A stretch of 5,032 nucleotides of DNA, taken from positions 1-5,032 of the forward strand of contig JAUWJN010000201.1 in the NCBI GenBank assembly GCA_030607655.1. The letters are read 5' to 3'. The DNA comes from a bacterium (GTDB lineage: Bacteria > Armatimonadota > Zipacnadia > Zipacnadales > Zipacnadaceae). Below the pieces are notes generated by a model, which had not been told where the DNA came from, searched no databases, and saw nothing but the letters and a program-made list of their open reading frames with translations. Below, piece after piece: positions 1 to 4,760 of the stretch. Every line of letters starts with the position of its first letter. Positions within the stretch are counted from its first letter, which is position 1. Position numbers and translations under genes: made by a program.

Positions 1-32
1 GAAGGTCGGGAGTTCGAATCTCCTCTTACGCT
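1..32 (+). tRNA. 3' end of a tRNA gene, identity unknown (left-truncated)
   Basis: The first bases match the end of a class I tRNA. They show a variable loop AGGTC (3-7), a T-stem GGGAG (8-12), a T-loop TTCGAAT (13-19), the T-stem partner CTCCT (20-24), a 3' acceptor strand CTTACGC (25-31) and discriminator T (32). The anticodon lies outside the window, so the amino acid cannot be read. A U73 discriminator is common in bacterial tRNA-Gly and tRNA-Cys and also occurs elsewhere. The genomic 3' end reads CCT rather than CCA (33-35), so this tRNA would need CCA completed by nucleotidyltransferase, unlike the two other tRNAs here. It lies 53 nt upstream of tRNA-Cys, so the two may be co-transcribed. 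Confidence 0.8.
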
Positions 33-85
33 CCTAAGTTAGGGGCGGGTCGGGTCCCATCGGCCCCCCCCTGACGCTCCTCGGA

Positions 86-161
86 GGCGGGGGAGCCAAG
101 TGGTTTATGCAGCGGTCTGCAAAACCGCTATTCGCCGGTTCGACTCCGGCCGCCGCCTCCA
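86..161 (+). tRNA. tRNA-Cys (anticodon GCA), irregular
   Basis: The anticodon stem GCGGT/ACCGC (112-116, 124-128) encloses the loop CTGCAAA, with anticodon GCA at 119-121. The T-arm GCCGG-TTCGACT-CCGGC (134-150) is perfect. Discriminator T (158), the expected identity base for tRNA-Cys, is followed by encoded CCA (159-161). The 5' half is unusual. Acceptor GGCGGGG (86-92) against CGCCGCC (151-157) leaves a G-G clash at the sixth pair. Position 8, almost always U, is G (93). The D-stem GCC (95-97) faces TGC (108-110) with one mismatch. The three bases before the gene, GGA (83-85), could pair with the TCC at 158-160. The identity is secure; whether it folds normally is uncertain. Confidence 0.88.
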
Positions 162-211
162 GTCTTTGCCGGCCTAATACCCCCCAGTGACCTTCTCCAG
201 GAATAGCAGTA

Positions 212-301
212 GTGGTGTGTGTGTCGTTGCTCCTGTCGTTGCGCCTGCCGTTAAATCTGCTTTTATGGCTGTCGTTATACTCAAAGCAGGTAATCCTGTG
301 A
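212..301 (+). CDS. Possible leucine-rich leader peptide (29 aa)
   Basis: A short frame runs from GTG at 212 (or GTG at 215) to TGA at 299-301. It encodes 29 residues, 12 of them leucine, with a hydrophobic core including the segments SLLLSLRLPL and LLLWLSLY and a short Lys/Gln-containing tail. AGGA at 199-202 lies 9 nt upstream of the GTG, a usable but modest ribosome-binding site. The stop is only 2 nt before the stem of a Rho-independent terminator, the layout expected of a translated leader controlling attenuation. Against it, part of the frame is made by a tandem repeat, the Leu codons are mixed rather than rare, and GTG-started ORFs this short arise by chance. It could instead be a single-helix small membrane protein, or non-coding. 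Confidence 0.22.
   Translation: MVCVSLLLSLRLPLNLLLWLSLYSKQVIL
223..252 (+). repeat. Imperfect 12-bp tandem repeat, 2.5 copies
   Basis: Unit GTCGTTGCTCCT (223-234) is followed by GTCGTTGCGCCT (235-246), with one substitution, and a half copy GCCGTT (247-252). The repeat lies in the spacer between tRNA-Cys and the DUF2254-like gene, directly after a short GT run (214-224). Because 12 is a multiple of 3, the repeat keeps a reading frame open and contributes to the leucine-rich leader ORF described separately. Confidence 0.7.
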
Positions 302-303
302 TT

Positions 304-339
304 TGCGGCGAACTGCTCCAGCATCGCCGCATTTTTATT
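304..339 (+). terminator. Rho-independent terminator, possibly an attenuator
   Basis: TGCGGCGA (304-311) pairs perfectly with TCGCCGCA (324-331) in an 8-bp stem. An inner TGC/GCA (314-316, 321-323) closes a TCCA loop after a 2-nt bulge. The stem is followed at once by TTTTTATTT (332-340 region). This is a textbook intrinsic terminator. It sits 21 nt before the ATG at 360, which leaves no room for a conventional promoter downstream of it. It therefore either ends the tRNA-Cys transcript while a promoter overlaps it, or acts as a conditional terminator in the leader of the DUF2254-like gene. Confidence 0.75.
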
Positions 340-359
340 TGCACAGGCAGGGGTTAACC

Positions 360-1895
360 ATGAAAGGGATATCACCGCGGATTCAACGGATAGCGAGGGC
401 CGCGCCGCTTTTGATCGTGGTGGCAGTGGTGGCTTTGTTCTTGGTGATACACACTCTTGACCTGGCGCGGCAGCAGGCCCCACGGGAGTATGCGAAGTCT
501 ATACTGGAGGCTGACCCGGCCACCGCGCGCTACATCCTCACGGCCATTGCTGGGACACTGGCCACCCTGGTGGCCATCACCATAACTCTGGTCCTGATCG
601 TAGTTCAGCTTACCGCTAACCGTTACACGCCCAAGCTGATTGACCTGTTTATTGAGGCCAAGGTCAATCTGTTACTGCTGGCGGTGTTCATATTCACCAT
701 CATTTATTGCTTCTACGTGGTCCATACCATAAAGCCGGAGTTTGCGCCGTGCACGGGCATCTTAGTGTGCCTGGTGCTGATGACGGTATGTTTGGTGTCA
801 TTGATTCCGTATCTGTTCTTCGTGCTTGATTTTATGGAGCCTAACAACATTATCAGCAAGATAGAATCGCGGGCCTTGGGCTGTCTGAAGCAGGGCTCGG
901 GCCGGAGCAGTTCCGGTCAGAAGGTCAAGCTACGCTTCAGCCAGAGTCTGGAGCAGATTACCGACATTGCCCAGGGCTCGTTGCGCATCAACGATAGCAG
1001 CGTGGCCCTGGGCAGCGTCTGGGCTCTGCGGGATATCGCCCAAAGCTATCTGGAGGATAAATCCCCGCGACCGGGGCCGTGGTTCCGGGTGGAGAAGGGC
1101 ATTTTCTTAGGCCTCTCTCAGGAATATGTCAGCCGGATCGAGCAGGACCGTAGCTGGGTGGAGGTCAAGGTGCTGCGTGAGCTGCAGAGCATATTCTGCT
1201 CAGCTCTGGCAGGCTTTGTGGAGGTGGCAACTGCGGTGGCGGTAAGTACCAGGCACATCGGGGAGCAGGCCCTGCGCAGCGGCGACGAAACGGTGATAGA
1301 GTTAGTGGTAAAGTACTTCAACACCTCCTTACGCGAAGCGATAAATGCTGAGGAAAAGCACGTTATCTATAATGTGCTGGACCAGTATCGGCTGCTAGCC
1401 GAGGGGTTTGTAAGTCCGTGGCCGGAACTGGCGCTGCGTATTAGTCATCATTTCTGTTACTATGCCCGGGCAGCCGAGAGGCAGGGCCTGACGTTCATCG
1501 CCGAGACTGTGGCCTATGATTTGAAGGTGCTCAACCAGGTGGCCTACCGCCAGGACTGCCGACGGGCCGCTGACCTTCTGGCGATTCTGCTATCGCTAGC
1601 CGAGCTTCTGCAGAGTAAGGGGTTCCAGCGACCGTTGGCCGGAGTATACAAGATGTGGCTGGCGTTGGGTGCCTTCTACCTGTCGGAGGAGGCGGGCTCG
1701 TTGTATGAGCAGCTCCGGCAGGCCCTGCACCAGGTTGAGCCGACGGTGCTGGCGCGACTGGGCAAGGAGCTACTGGGCGTCAGTGAGCCGGAGTTCTGGG
1801 AGATTACTGACCGGGGTGTAAACTTCGATTACATTGAGCCTGATCTGCGCCCCTACCTGCGCGAGCTGCTTAACCAGTTGACGACTGGTGATTGA
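360..1895 (+). CDS. DUF2254-like predicted membrane protein (511 aa)
   Basis: ATG at 360 is chosen because AGGGG (349-353) lies 6 nt upstream; a longer TTG start at 303 would run through the terminator hairpin. The N-terminal third has four hydrophobic segments, at about residues 16-32, 59-84, 104-122 and 131-157. The second segment ends in QLTANRYTPK (83-92), which resembles the qlasSqfsPR-type motif of DUF2254 proteins. A further match is DIAQGSLRINDSSVA (202-216), similar to the family's diAiRALSPgiNDp-type segment. The rest, about 165-511, is soluble and mostly helical, with no catalytic motif that I recognise. DUF2254 function is unknown; family members are integral inner-membrane proteins. 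The family call rests on remembered motif resemblance and the divergence is substantial. No partner gene is adjacent: the next gene starts 80 nt downstream with its own likely promoter. Confidence 0.6.
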   Translation: MKGISPRIQRIARAAPLLIVVAVVALFLVIHTLDLARQQAPREYAKSILEADPATARYILTAIAGTLATLVAITITLVLIVVQLTANRYTPKLIDLFIEAKVNLLLLAVFIFTIIYCFYVVHTIKPEFAPCTGILVCLVLMTVCLVSLIPYLFFVLDFMEPNNIISKIESRALGCLKQGSGRSSSGQKVKLRFSQSLEQITDIAQGSLRINDSSVALGSVWALRDIAQSYLEDKSPRPGPWFRVEKGIFLGLSQEYVSRIEQDRSWVEVKVLRELQSIFCSALAGFVEVATAVAVSTRHIGEQALRSGDETVIELVVKYFNTSLREAINAEEKHVIYNVLDQYRLLAEGFVSPWPELALRISHHFCYYARAAERQGLTFIAETVAYDLKVLNQVAYRQDCRRAADLLAILLSLAELLQSKGFQRPLAGVYKMWLALGAFYLSEEAGSLYEQLRQALHQVEPTVLARLGKELLGVSEPEFWEITDRGVNFDYIEPDLRPYLRELLNQLTTGD

Positions 1896-1920
1896 CAACT
1901 TCCAGTCTGTTGATTAGACT
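1892..1920 (+). promoter_or_regulatory. Predicted sigma70 promoter for the dehydrogenase gene
   Basis: A perfect -35 hexamer TTGACA (1892-1897) overlaps the stop codon of the upstream gene. After an ideal 17-nt spacer comes TAGACT (1915-1920), which matches the -10 consensus TATAAT at four of six positions, including the first A and the final T. Transcription would start near 1927 and give a leader of about 50 nt before the GTG at 1976. The -10 also forms one arm of a short inverted repeat AGTCT/AGACT (1904-1908, 1916-1920). Confidence 0.5.
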
Positions 1921-1962
1921 TTAACCCTCAAGTGTCATCGTAACCACTCATCATCCCCAAAC

Positions 1963-1968
1963 GAGGTG
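1963..1968 (+). promoter_or_regulatory. Ribosome-binding site selecting the GTG start at 1976
   Basis: GAGGTG lies 7 nt before GTG at 1976 but 16 nt before the in-frame ATG at 1985. Spacing therefore favours the GTG, adding three residues (MEK) before the Met that could otherwise begin the protein. Confidence 0.65.
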
Positions 1969-1975
1969 ACAACCA

Positions 1976-2926
1976 GTGGAGAAAATGCGCGCATTAGTGT
2001 TGGTAGAACCTGGCCATATAGAAGTTCAGGAGGCCGACGTTCCAACCATAGAGGCCGATGAGATTCTGGTCAAGGTTGCTGCCTGCGGGACGTGTGGCAC
2101 CGATGTCAAAATCTATAAGGGAATACTGAACTGGTGTGGTCAGGAGCCTCCATTTCTCTTCGGCCATGAGGTGACGGGGACAGTGACAGATAGAGGAAGT
2201 GAAGTTACCAATGTTGACATCGGTGACCGGGTGCTGCTGCGGATAACTTTGGCTGGCTATGCCGAGTACTGCAAGACACCGGCATCACAGGCCATTCAGT
2301 TGCCGGATGATATCCCGTTTGAGTACGGGATTATCGGACAGCTTATGCCAATTGGCATCAGTGGAATTACCAAGGGGATGAAGGAGGGGGACAATGTGCT
2401 GGTGATTGGTGCCGGGCCCGCCGGCCTAGTATCCATTGGACTAGCAAAAGCCCTGGGTGCGGGTCCGGTGGTCGCGACAGATCTCTACGCCGAGCGATTG
2501 GAGCGAGCGGTCACAGTGGGAGCCGACCACACGTTGGTCGCTACCGAGACAGTGTTGGAGGATTTGGGAGCCTTCAATATCACTTTTGATGACGTAATCG
2601 AGTGTGTAGGCCACGAGCCAGCCTTCCGGCAGGCTGAGCAGGCCGTCAAGCCAGGCGGCATAATCATCCTGTTTGGCACTCACCTCCAGCCCGTGGAGCT
2701 TAACCTGGCTATGTGGGAGGGTCGCTCGCTGACCTTGGTGATGGCTGCGGAGCAGCGCCACGAGACGCCTGCTTTCTTGCGCAAGACTATTGAGCTGATG
2801 GAGAGCGGGCAGATTAAGCCGCAGGATTATGTCTCTCATGTTATACCATTGGAGGAGGCGGAGCGGGCCTTTGACCTGCTGATCAACCACCCGGAGGAAT
2901 GTGCGAAGATCGCGATCGTTCCCTAG
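1976..2926 (+). CDS. Zinc-dependent medium-chain alcohol/polyol dehydrogenase family protein (316 aa)
   Basis: This is an MDR-superfamily oxidoreductase, probably oxidising a sugar alcohol, sugar or related secondary alcohol with NAD+ in the cytoplasm. The N-terminal GroES-like domain carries CGTD (Cys40, a predicted catalytic-zinc ligand) and GHE (His64, Glu65). The Rossmann domain has the dinucleotide loop GAGPAG (145-150) and Asp169 at the end of the second strand, which favours NAD over NADP. The protein is shorter than the usual 340-350 residues because the four-cysteine structural-zinc lobe is absent: GDRV (83-86) runs almost directly into GYAEY (94-98). Where sorbitol-dehydrogenase-like members have EPL, this protein appears to have Gln122, so the third zinc contact may differ. 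The substrate cannot be told. The downstream epimerase-like gene suggests carbohydrate catabolism. The structured spacer at 2968-3064 follows the stop. Confidence 0.88.
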   Translation: MEKMRALVLVEPGHIEVQEADVPTIEADEILVKVAACGTCGTDVKIYKGILNWCGQEPPFLFGHEVTGTVTDRGSEVTNVDIGDRVLLRITLAGYAEYCKTPASQAIQLPDDIPFEYGIIGQLMPIGISGITKGMKEGDNVLVIGAGPAGLVSIGLAKALGAGPVVATDLYAERLERAVTVGADHTLVATETVLEDLGAFNITFDDVIECVGHEPAFRQAEQAVKPGGIIILFGTHLQPVELNLAMWEGRSLTLVMAAEQRHETPAFLRKTIELMESGQIKPQDYVSHVIPLEEAERAFDLLINHPEECAKIAIVP

Positions 2927-2967
2927 CGTCGTGTCCAATAAGGTCCGTAACCTCGCAGGGAGAGGCA

Positions 2968-3064
2968 GGCCGGCCTCGCCATGCTCGACGCGGCCCCTCC
3001 GAACGGCTCAGTCTGGAGGGGCCTGTCGAACAGCCCGCACGTAGCGAGGGCTGTGAGGCTGGCC
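2968..3064 (+). ncRNA. Candidate structured RNA: three-way junction in the spacer between two genes
   Basis: P1 pairs 2968-2977 (GGCCGGCCTC) with 3055-3064 (GAGGCTGGCC) over 10 bp with one G-U. P2 pairs TCGAC (2985-2989) with GTCGA (3025-3029), then, after a 2x1 internal loop, GGCCCCTCC (2992-3000) with GGAGGGGCC (3015-3023), leaving a 14-nt loop. P3 pairs ACAGCCC (3030-3036) with GGGCTGT (3048-3054), extendable by GC/GC around an ACGTA loop with a 2-nt bulge. P2, P3 and the 3' strand of P1 abut with no unpaired bases; only 7 nt (2978-2984) link P1 to P2. No T-tract follows, so it is not a standard terminator. I do not recognise a known riboswitch or T-box consensus. It could be a leader RNA for the epimerase-like gene, a processing or stability element, or a dispersed palindromic repeat. 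The strand is assigned from the flanking genes. Confidence 0.5.
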
Positions 3065-3117
3065 CAGTTCAGTCTTTTAGCAGAACCCCGTAAGAGGGAT
3101 ACAAAGGAGAAGCCCTA

Positions 3118-3942
3118 ATGAAGATTGCCTTGAGCACTCAAGTATGTCGGGACTGGGACTGGGCGGATTCGCTGCGCGTGGCCGCCGAGACTGGCTATGA
3201 TGGCATTGAGCTGATGATATGCGAGCCGCACACGACTCTGGAGAAGCTGCAGCCTAATATTGATGAGATTAAGGGACTGGCTGGGAGACTGGGGATCCAG
3301 ATTGCAGTGCTCACACCACCGCGGACCGTCGCTCAACTCGCCGCCGACCCTGATTACTGGGAGGCGGTCCTGGAGGTCGCGGCCGGTCTCGGCGCCGAAG
3401 TTATCAAGACTGCGCCGGCGCCACCGCCATCCCAGAGCGCGACTGACGATGACTTTCGCCAGGCAGGGCTGGCCGCACGGCAGTGTGGCTGCCTCGCCGC
3501 TGAGTATGGAGTGAAGCTGACCTGCGAGACTTATCTGAATATGATTACTAACACCATCGCGGGCGCGGCTCGTTTCCTCCAGGAGGCGGACTCTGAGGAT
3601 GTATACTTGACGCTTGATATCTGCAATTTGTACATCAATGGCGATGACCCGCTGGAAGCCGTGGAGGTCCTGGGCGGGCGCACTGCTCTACTTCACGTGA
3701 AGGATGGCAAACGACTTGCTGGTGGCGACTGGACCTGGCATCCGTTAGGCCTGGGGGAGATAGATTTTGCGACGGTGTTCGCTTTGCTAGAAAAGCAGAG
3801 TGACTGTAGGTGGGCCTCAATCGAATGCTTGATAGACGGGGAAATGTATGTACATTTGGAGTCACCCGACACTACGAATCCCGAGAATATCGTCCGGTAT
3901 GACCTGCGGGCCGCTCGCCAGCTTATGGACAGCAAAGCATAA
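3118..3942 (+). CDS. Sugar phosphate isomerase/epimerase family protein (xylose isomerase-like TIM barrel, 274 aa)
   Basis: The protein belongs to the AP-endonuclease-2/xylose-isomerase-like TIM-barrel superfamily, whose members epimerise, isomerise or dehydrate sugars, inositols and sugar acids using a divalent metal. Characteristic features are GYDGIEL (26-32) on an early strand, CETY (Glu137), LDICN (Asp167), LHVKD (His193), PLGLGEIDF (209-217) and IEC (Glu236). Glu137, Asp167, His193 and Glu236 are the expected metal-binding set. The length is typical, and there is no signal peptide or membrane segment. ATG at 3118 has AAGGAG (3104-3109) 8 nt upstream, a strong site. The gene follows the dehydrogenase in the same direction after a 191-nt structured spacer. 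Together they look like an oxidation plus epimerisation/isomerisation pair for an unidentified carbohydrate. The exact reaction and substrate cannot be assigned. Confidence 0.87.
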   Translation: MKIALSTQVCRDWDWADSLRVAAETGYDGIELMICEPHTTLEKLQPNIDEIKGLAGRLGIQIAVLTPPRTVAQLAADPDYWEAVLEVAAGLGAEVIKTAPAPPPSQSATDDDFRQAGLAARQCGCLAAEYGVKLTCETYLNMITNTIAGAARFLQEADSEDVYLTLDICNLYINGDDPLEAVEVLGGRTALLHVKDGKRLAGGDWTWHPLGLGEIDFATVFALLEKQSDCRWASIECLIDGEMYVHLESPDTTNPENIVRYDLRAARQLMDSKA

Positions 3943-3952
3943 ATATGATAAT
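3923..3952 (+). promoter_or_regulatory. Weak candidate promoter for tRNA-Leu
   Basis: An AT-rich patch TATGATAAT (3944-3952) just after the stop codon contains GATAAT (3947-3952), a five-of-six match to the -10 consensus, 11 nt before the mature tRNA. The best -35 candidate, TTATGG (3923-3928), is poor and 18 nt upstream. The tRNA could instead be processed from the transcript of the preceding gene, which ends only 21 nt away. Confidence 0.3.
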
Positions 3953-3963
3953 ATCAGGCCAGT

Positions 3964-4052
3964 GCCGGGGTGGCGGAATTGGCAGACGCATGGGACTTAA
4001 AATCCTAGGGGCTTAACAGCTCGTGCGGGTTCGAGTCCCGCCCCCGGCACCA
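3964..4052 (+). tRNA. tRNA-Leu (anticodon TAA)
   Basis: This is a class II tRNA with acceptor GCCGGGG (3964-3970) pairing perfectly with CCCCGGC (4042-4048). The anticodon stem TGGGA/TCCTA (3991-3995, 4003-4007) encloses CTTAAAA with anticodon TAA at 3998-4000. A long variable arm (4008-4024) contains GGGC/GCTC, and the T-arm is GCGGG-TTCGAGT-CCCGC (4025-4041). A73 (4049) is the expected leucine discriminator and CCA is encoded (4050-4052). U8 is present at 3971. The gene begins 21 nt after the epimerase-like gene stops. It reads UUA codons and, by wobble, UUG. Confidence 0.97.
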
Positions 4053-4066
4053 TAGTTCGCTGTTGT

Positions 4067-4113
4067 GGCTCACCGTATCAGCTTGTATTTGCCCCCCCGC
4101 TGCTCGGTGAGCC
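4067..4113 (+). repeat. Inverted repeat / hairpin between tRNA-Leu and the DUF2752 gene
   Basis: GGCTCACCG (4067-4075) and CGGTGAGCC (4105-4113) form a perfect 9-bp stem. Inside it, CAGC (4079-4082) pairs with GCTG (4099-4102) after a small internal loop, leaving a 16-nt loop that carries a run of seven C (4092-4098). No T-tract follows, so an intrinsic terminator is unlikely, but the hairpin could cap the 3' end of the tRNA-Leu precursor or structure the leader of the next gene. Confidence 0.6.
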
Positions 4114-4178
4114 TTGGCATCACCTGATCTGCGTGTGGAAGTAGATCGAATGGGTATAGTGTTACCGAGCATGGAGTT

Positions 4179-4652
4179 ATGACTGTGCACCAGCCCATCG
4201 CAAGTGTAACTGAGTACAGGCCGCCAACGCGGGGCTGGTGGACCGAGCCACGCCGCGAATCCGCTAGTGCCATGATAGGAGGGACGGCAGTGCTGCTAGT
4301 GGCCTGGGCGCTGACTCCCGAACCTACGGGCTATGGCACCCACGAACATCTGTTCCTACTGCCGTGTCTCTTCAAGATACTAACTGGTCTGCCCTGTCCT
4401 TTTTGTGGGCTGACCACTTCGTTTGGGTTTATGGCTGAGGGTGCGGTGCAGCAGGCCTGGCAGGCTCACATCTTGGGGCCGGTGGGCTACTTGGCTACCT
4501 GGGGTATACTGGCGGCCGGCGTGGTAGGGTTGATACGTAATCACCGCCCTCTGCCTCAGTGGCTATTCTCCCAGCCGGGGGGCAGAACGATGCTGGCGGT
4601 GATTCTGGTCGGGTGGATAGTGAACTTGGTCAGATTGCTATCAGACCAGTAA
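4179..4652 (+). CDS. DUF2752 family small membrane protein (157 aa)
   Basis: The central segment, with Cys63, TGLPCPFCGLT (69-79; Cys73 and Cys76) and a following helix, matches the hallmark of DUF2752, whose members usually read tGlpCPgCGlTRa. The usual Arg after the Thr is replaced by Thr80. Hydrophobic segments lie at about 32-46, 98-119 and 137-154, so it should be an integral membrane protein. The function of the family is unknown; the CxxC pair invites metal-binding or redox ideas but nothing here proves them. The start is uncertain. ATG at 4179 is only 2 nt after GGAG (4173-4176), while GTG at 4185 has an ideal 8-nt spacing and would give 155 residues. A -10-like TATAGT (4155-4160) lies upstream without a clear -35. 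The gene starts 126 nt after tRNA-Leu and has no same-pathway neighbour. Confidence 0.82.
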   Translation: MTVHQPIASVTEYRPPTRGWWTEPRRESASAMIGGTAVLLVAWALTPEPTGYGTHEHLFLLPCLFKILTGLPCPFCGLTTSFGFMAEGAVQQAWQAHILGPVGYLATWGILAAGVVGLIRNHRPLPQWLFSQPGGRTMLAVILVGWIVNLVRLLSDQ

Positions 4653-4678
4653 CAATACTAATACCAGTGCCCAAGTAG

Positions 4679-4706
4679 TTGACAATAGGACCCAAGTCGG
4701 TATAAT
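4679..4706 (+). promoter_or_regulatory. Strong sigma70 promoter for the aspartokinase-like gene
   Basis: TTGACA (4679-4684) and TATAAT (4701-4706) are both perfect consensus hexamers, separated by 16 nt (one short of the optimum). Transcription should begin near 4713, leaving a leader of about 48 nt before the GTG at 4761. It lies in the 108-nt gap after the DUF2752 stop codon and is the best promoter in the window. Confidence 0.85.
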
Positions 4707-4748
4707 CAATATATTAGATGGTTTAACATCCCGTTGAGATGGGACCCC

Positions 4749-4753
4749 AGGAG
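4749..4753 (+). promoter_or_regulatory. Ribosome-binding site selecting the GTG start at 4761
   Basis: AGGAG lies 7 nt before GTG at 4761. No ATG in that frame precedes the KFGG motif, so this site fixes the start of the right-hand gene. Confidence 0.75.
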
Positions 4754-4760
4754 ATCAACA

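Noticed and set aside
42..71. G-rich/C-rich pairing between the two left-hand tRNA genes
   Set aside because: GGGGCGGG can pair with the C8 run, but the register is arbitrary in such homopolymers and no T-tract follows.
303..359. TTG start at 303 extending the DUF2254-like protein by 19 residues
   Set aside because: The extension would be encoded by the terminator hairpin and T-tract, and the ATG at 360 has its own well-spaced AGGGG.
34..483. 149-codon minus-strand frame
   Set aside because: It runs antisense through tRNA-Cys, the terminator and the start of the DUF2254-like gene. Its GVEPA-type stretch is the typical false translation of a tRNA gene.
1873..1889. Hairpin ACCAGT/ACTGGT at the end of the DUF2254-like gene as a terminator
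   Set aside because: The stem is only 6 bp, lies inside the coding sequence and is not followed by a T-tract.
1904..1922. AGTCT/AGACT inverted repeat as a terminator
   Set aside because: The 5-bp stem is weak and followed by only two or three T; the same bases fit better as the promoter -10 region.
2441..2938. 165-codon minus-strand frame opposite the dehydrogenase
   Set aside because: It is antisense to a well-supported Rossmann domain and shows no recognisable motifs.
2899..3093. 64-codon plus-strand frame over the spacer
   Set aside because: It overlaps the dehydrogenase end and translates the three-way-junction structure; the Arg/Gly/Pro-rich product looks like a by-product of GC-rich repeats.
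3075..3103. Promoter immediately upstream of the epimerase-like gene
   Set aside because: TTTTAG and GATACA have 17-nt spacing but both match consensus poorly, and the -10 would abut the ribosome-binding site, leaving no leader to carry it.
4005..4190. 61-codon minus-strand frame
   Set aside because: It translates the complement of tRNA-Leu, giving the familiar GRDSNPHELLSP-type artefact.
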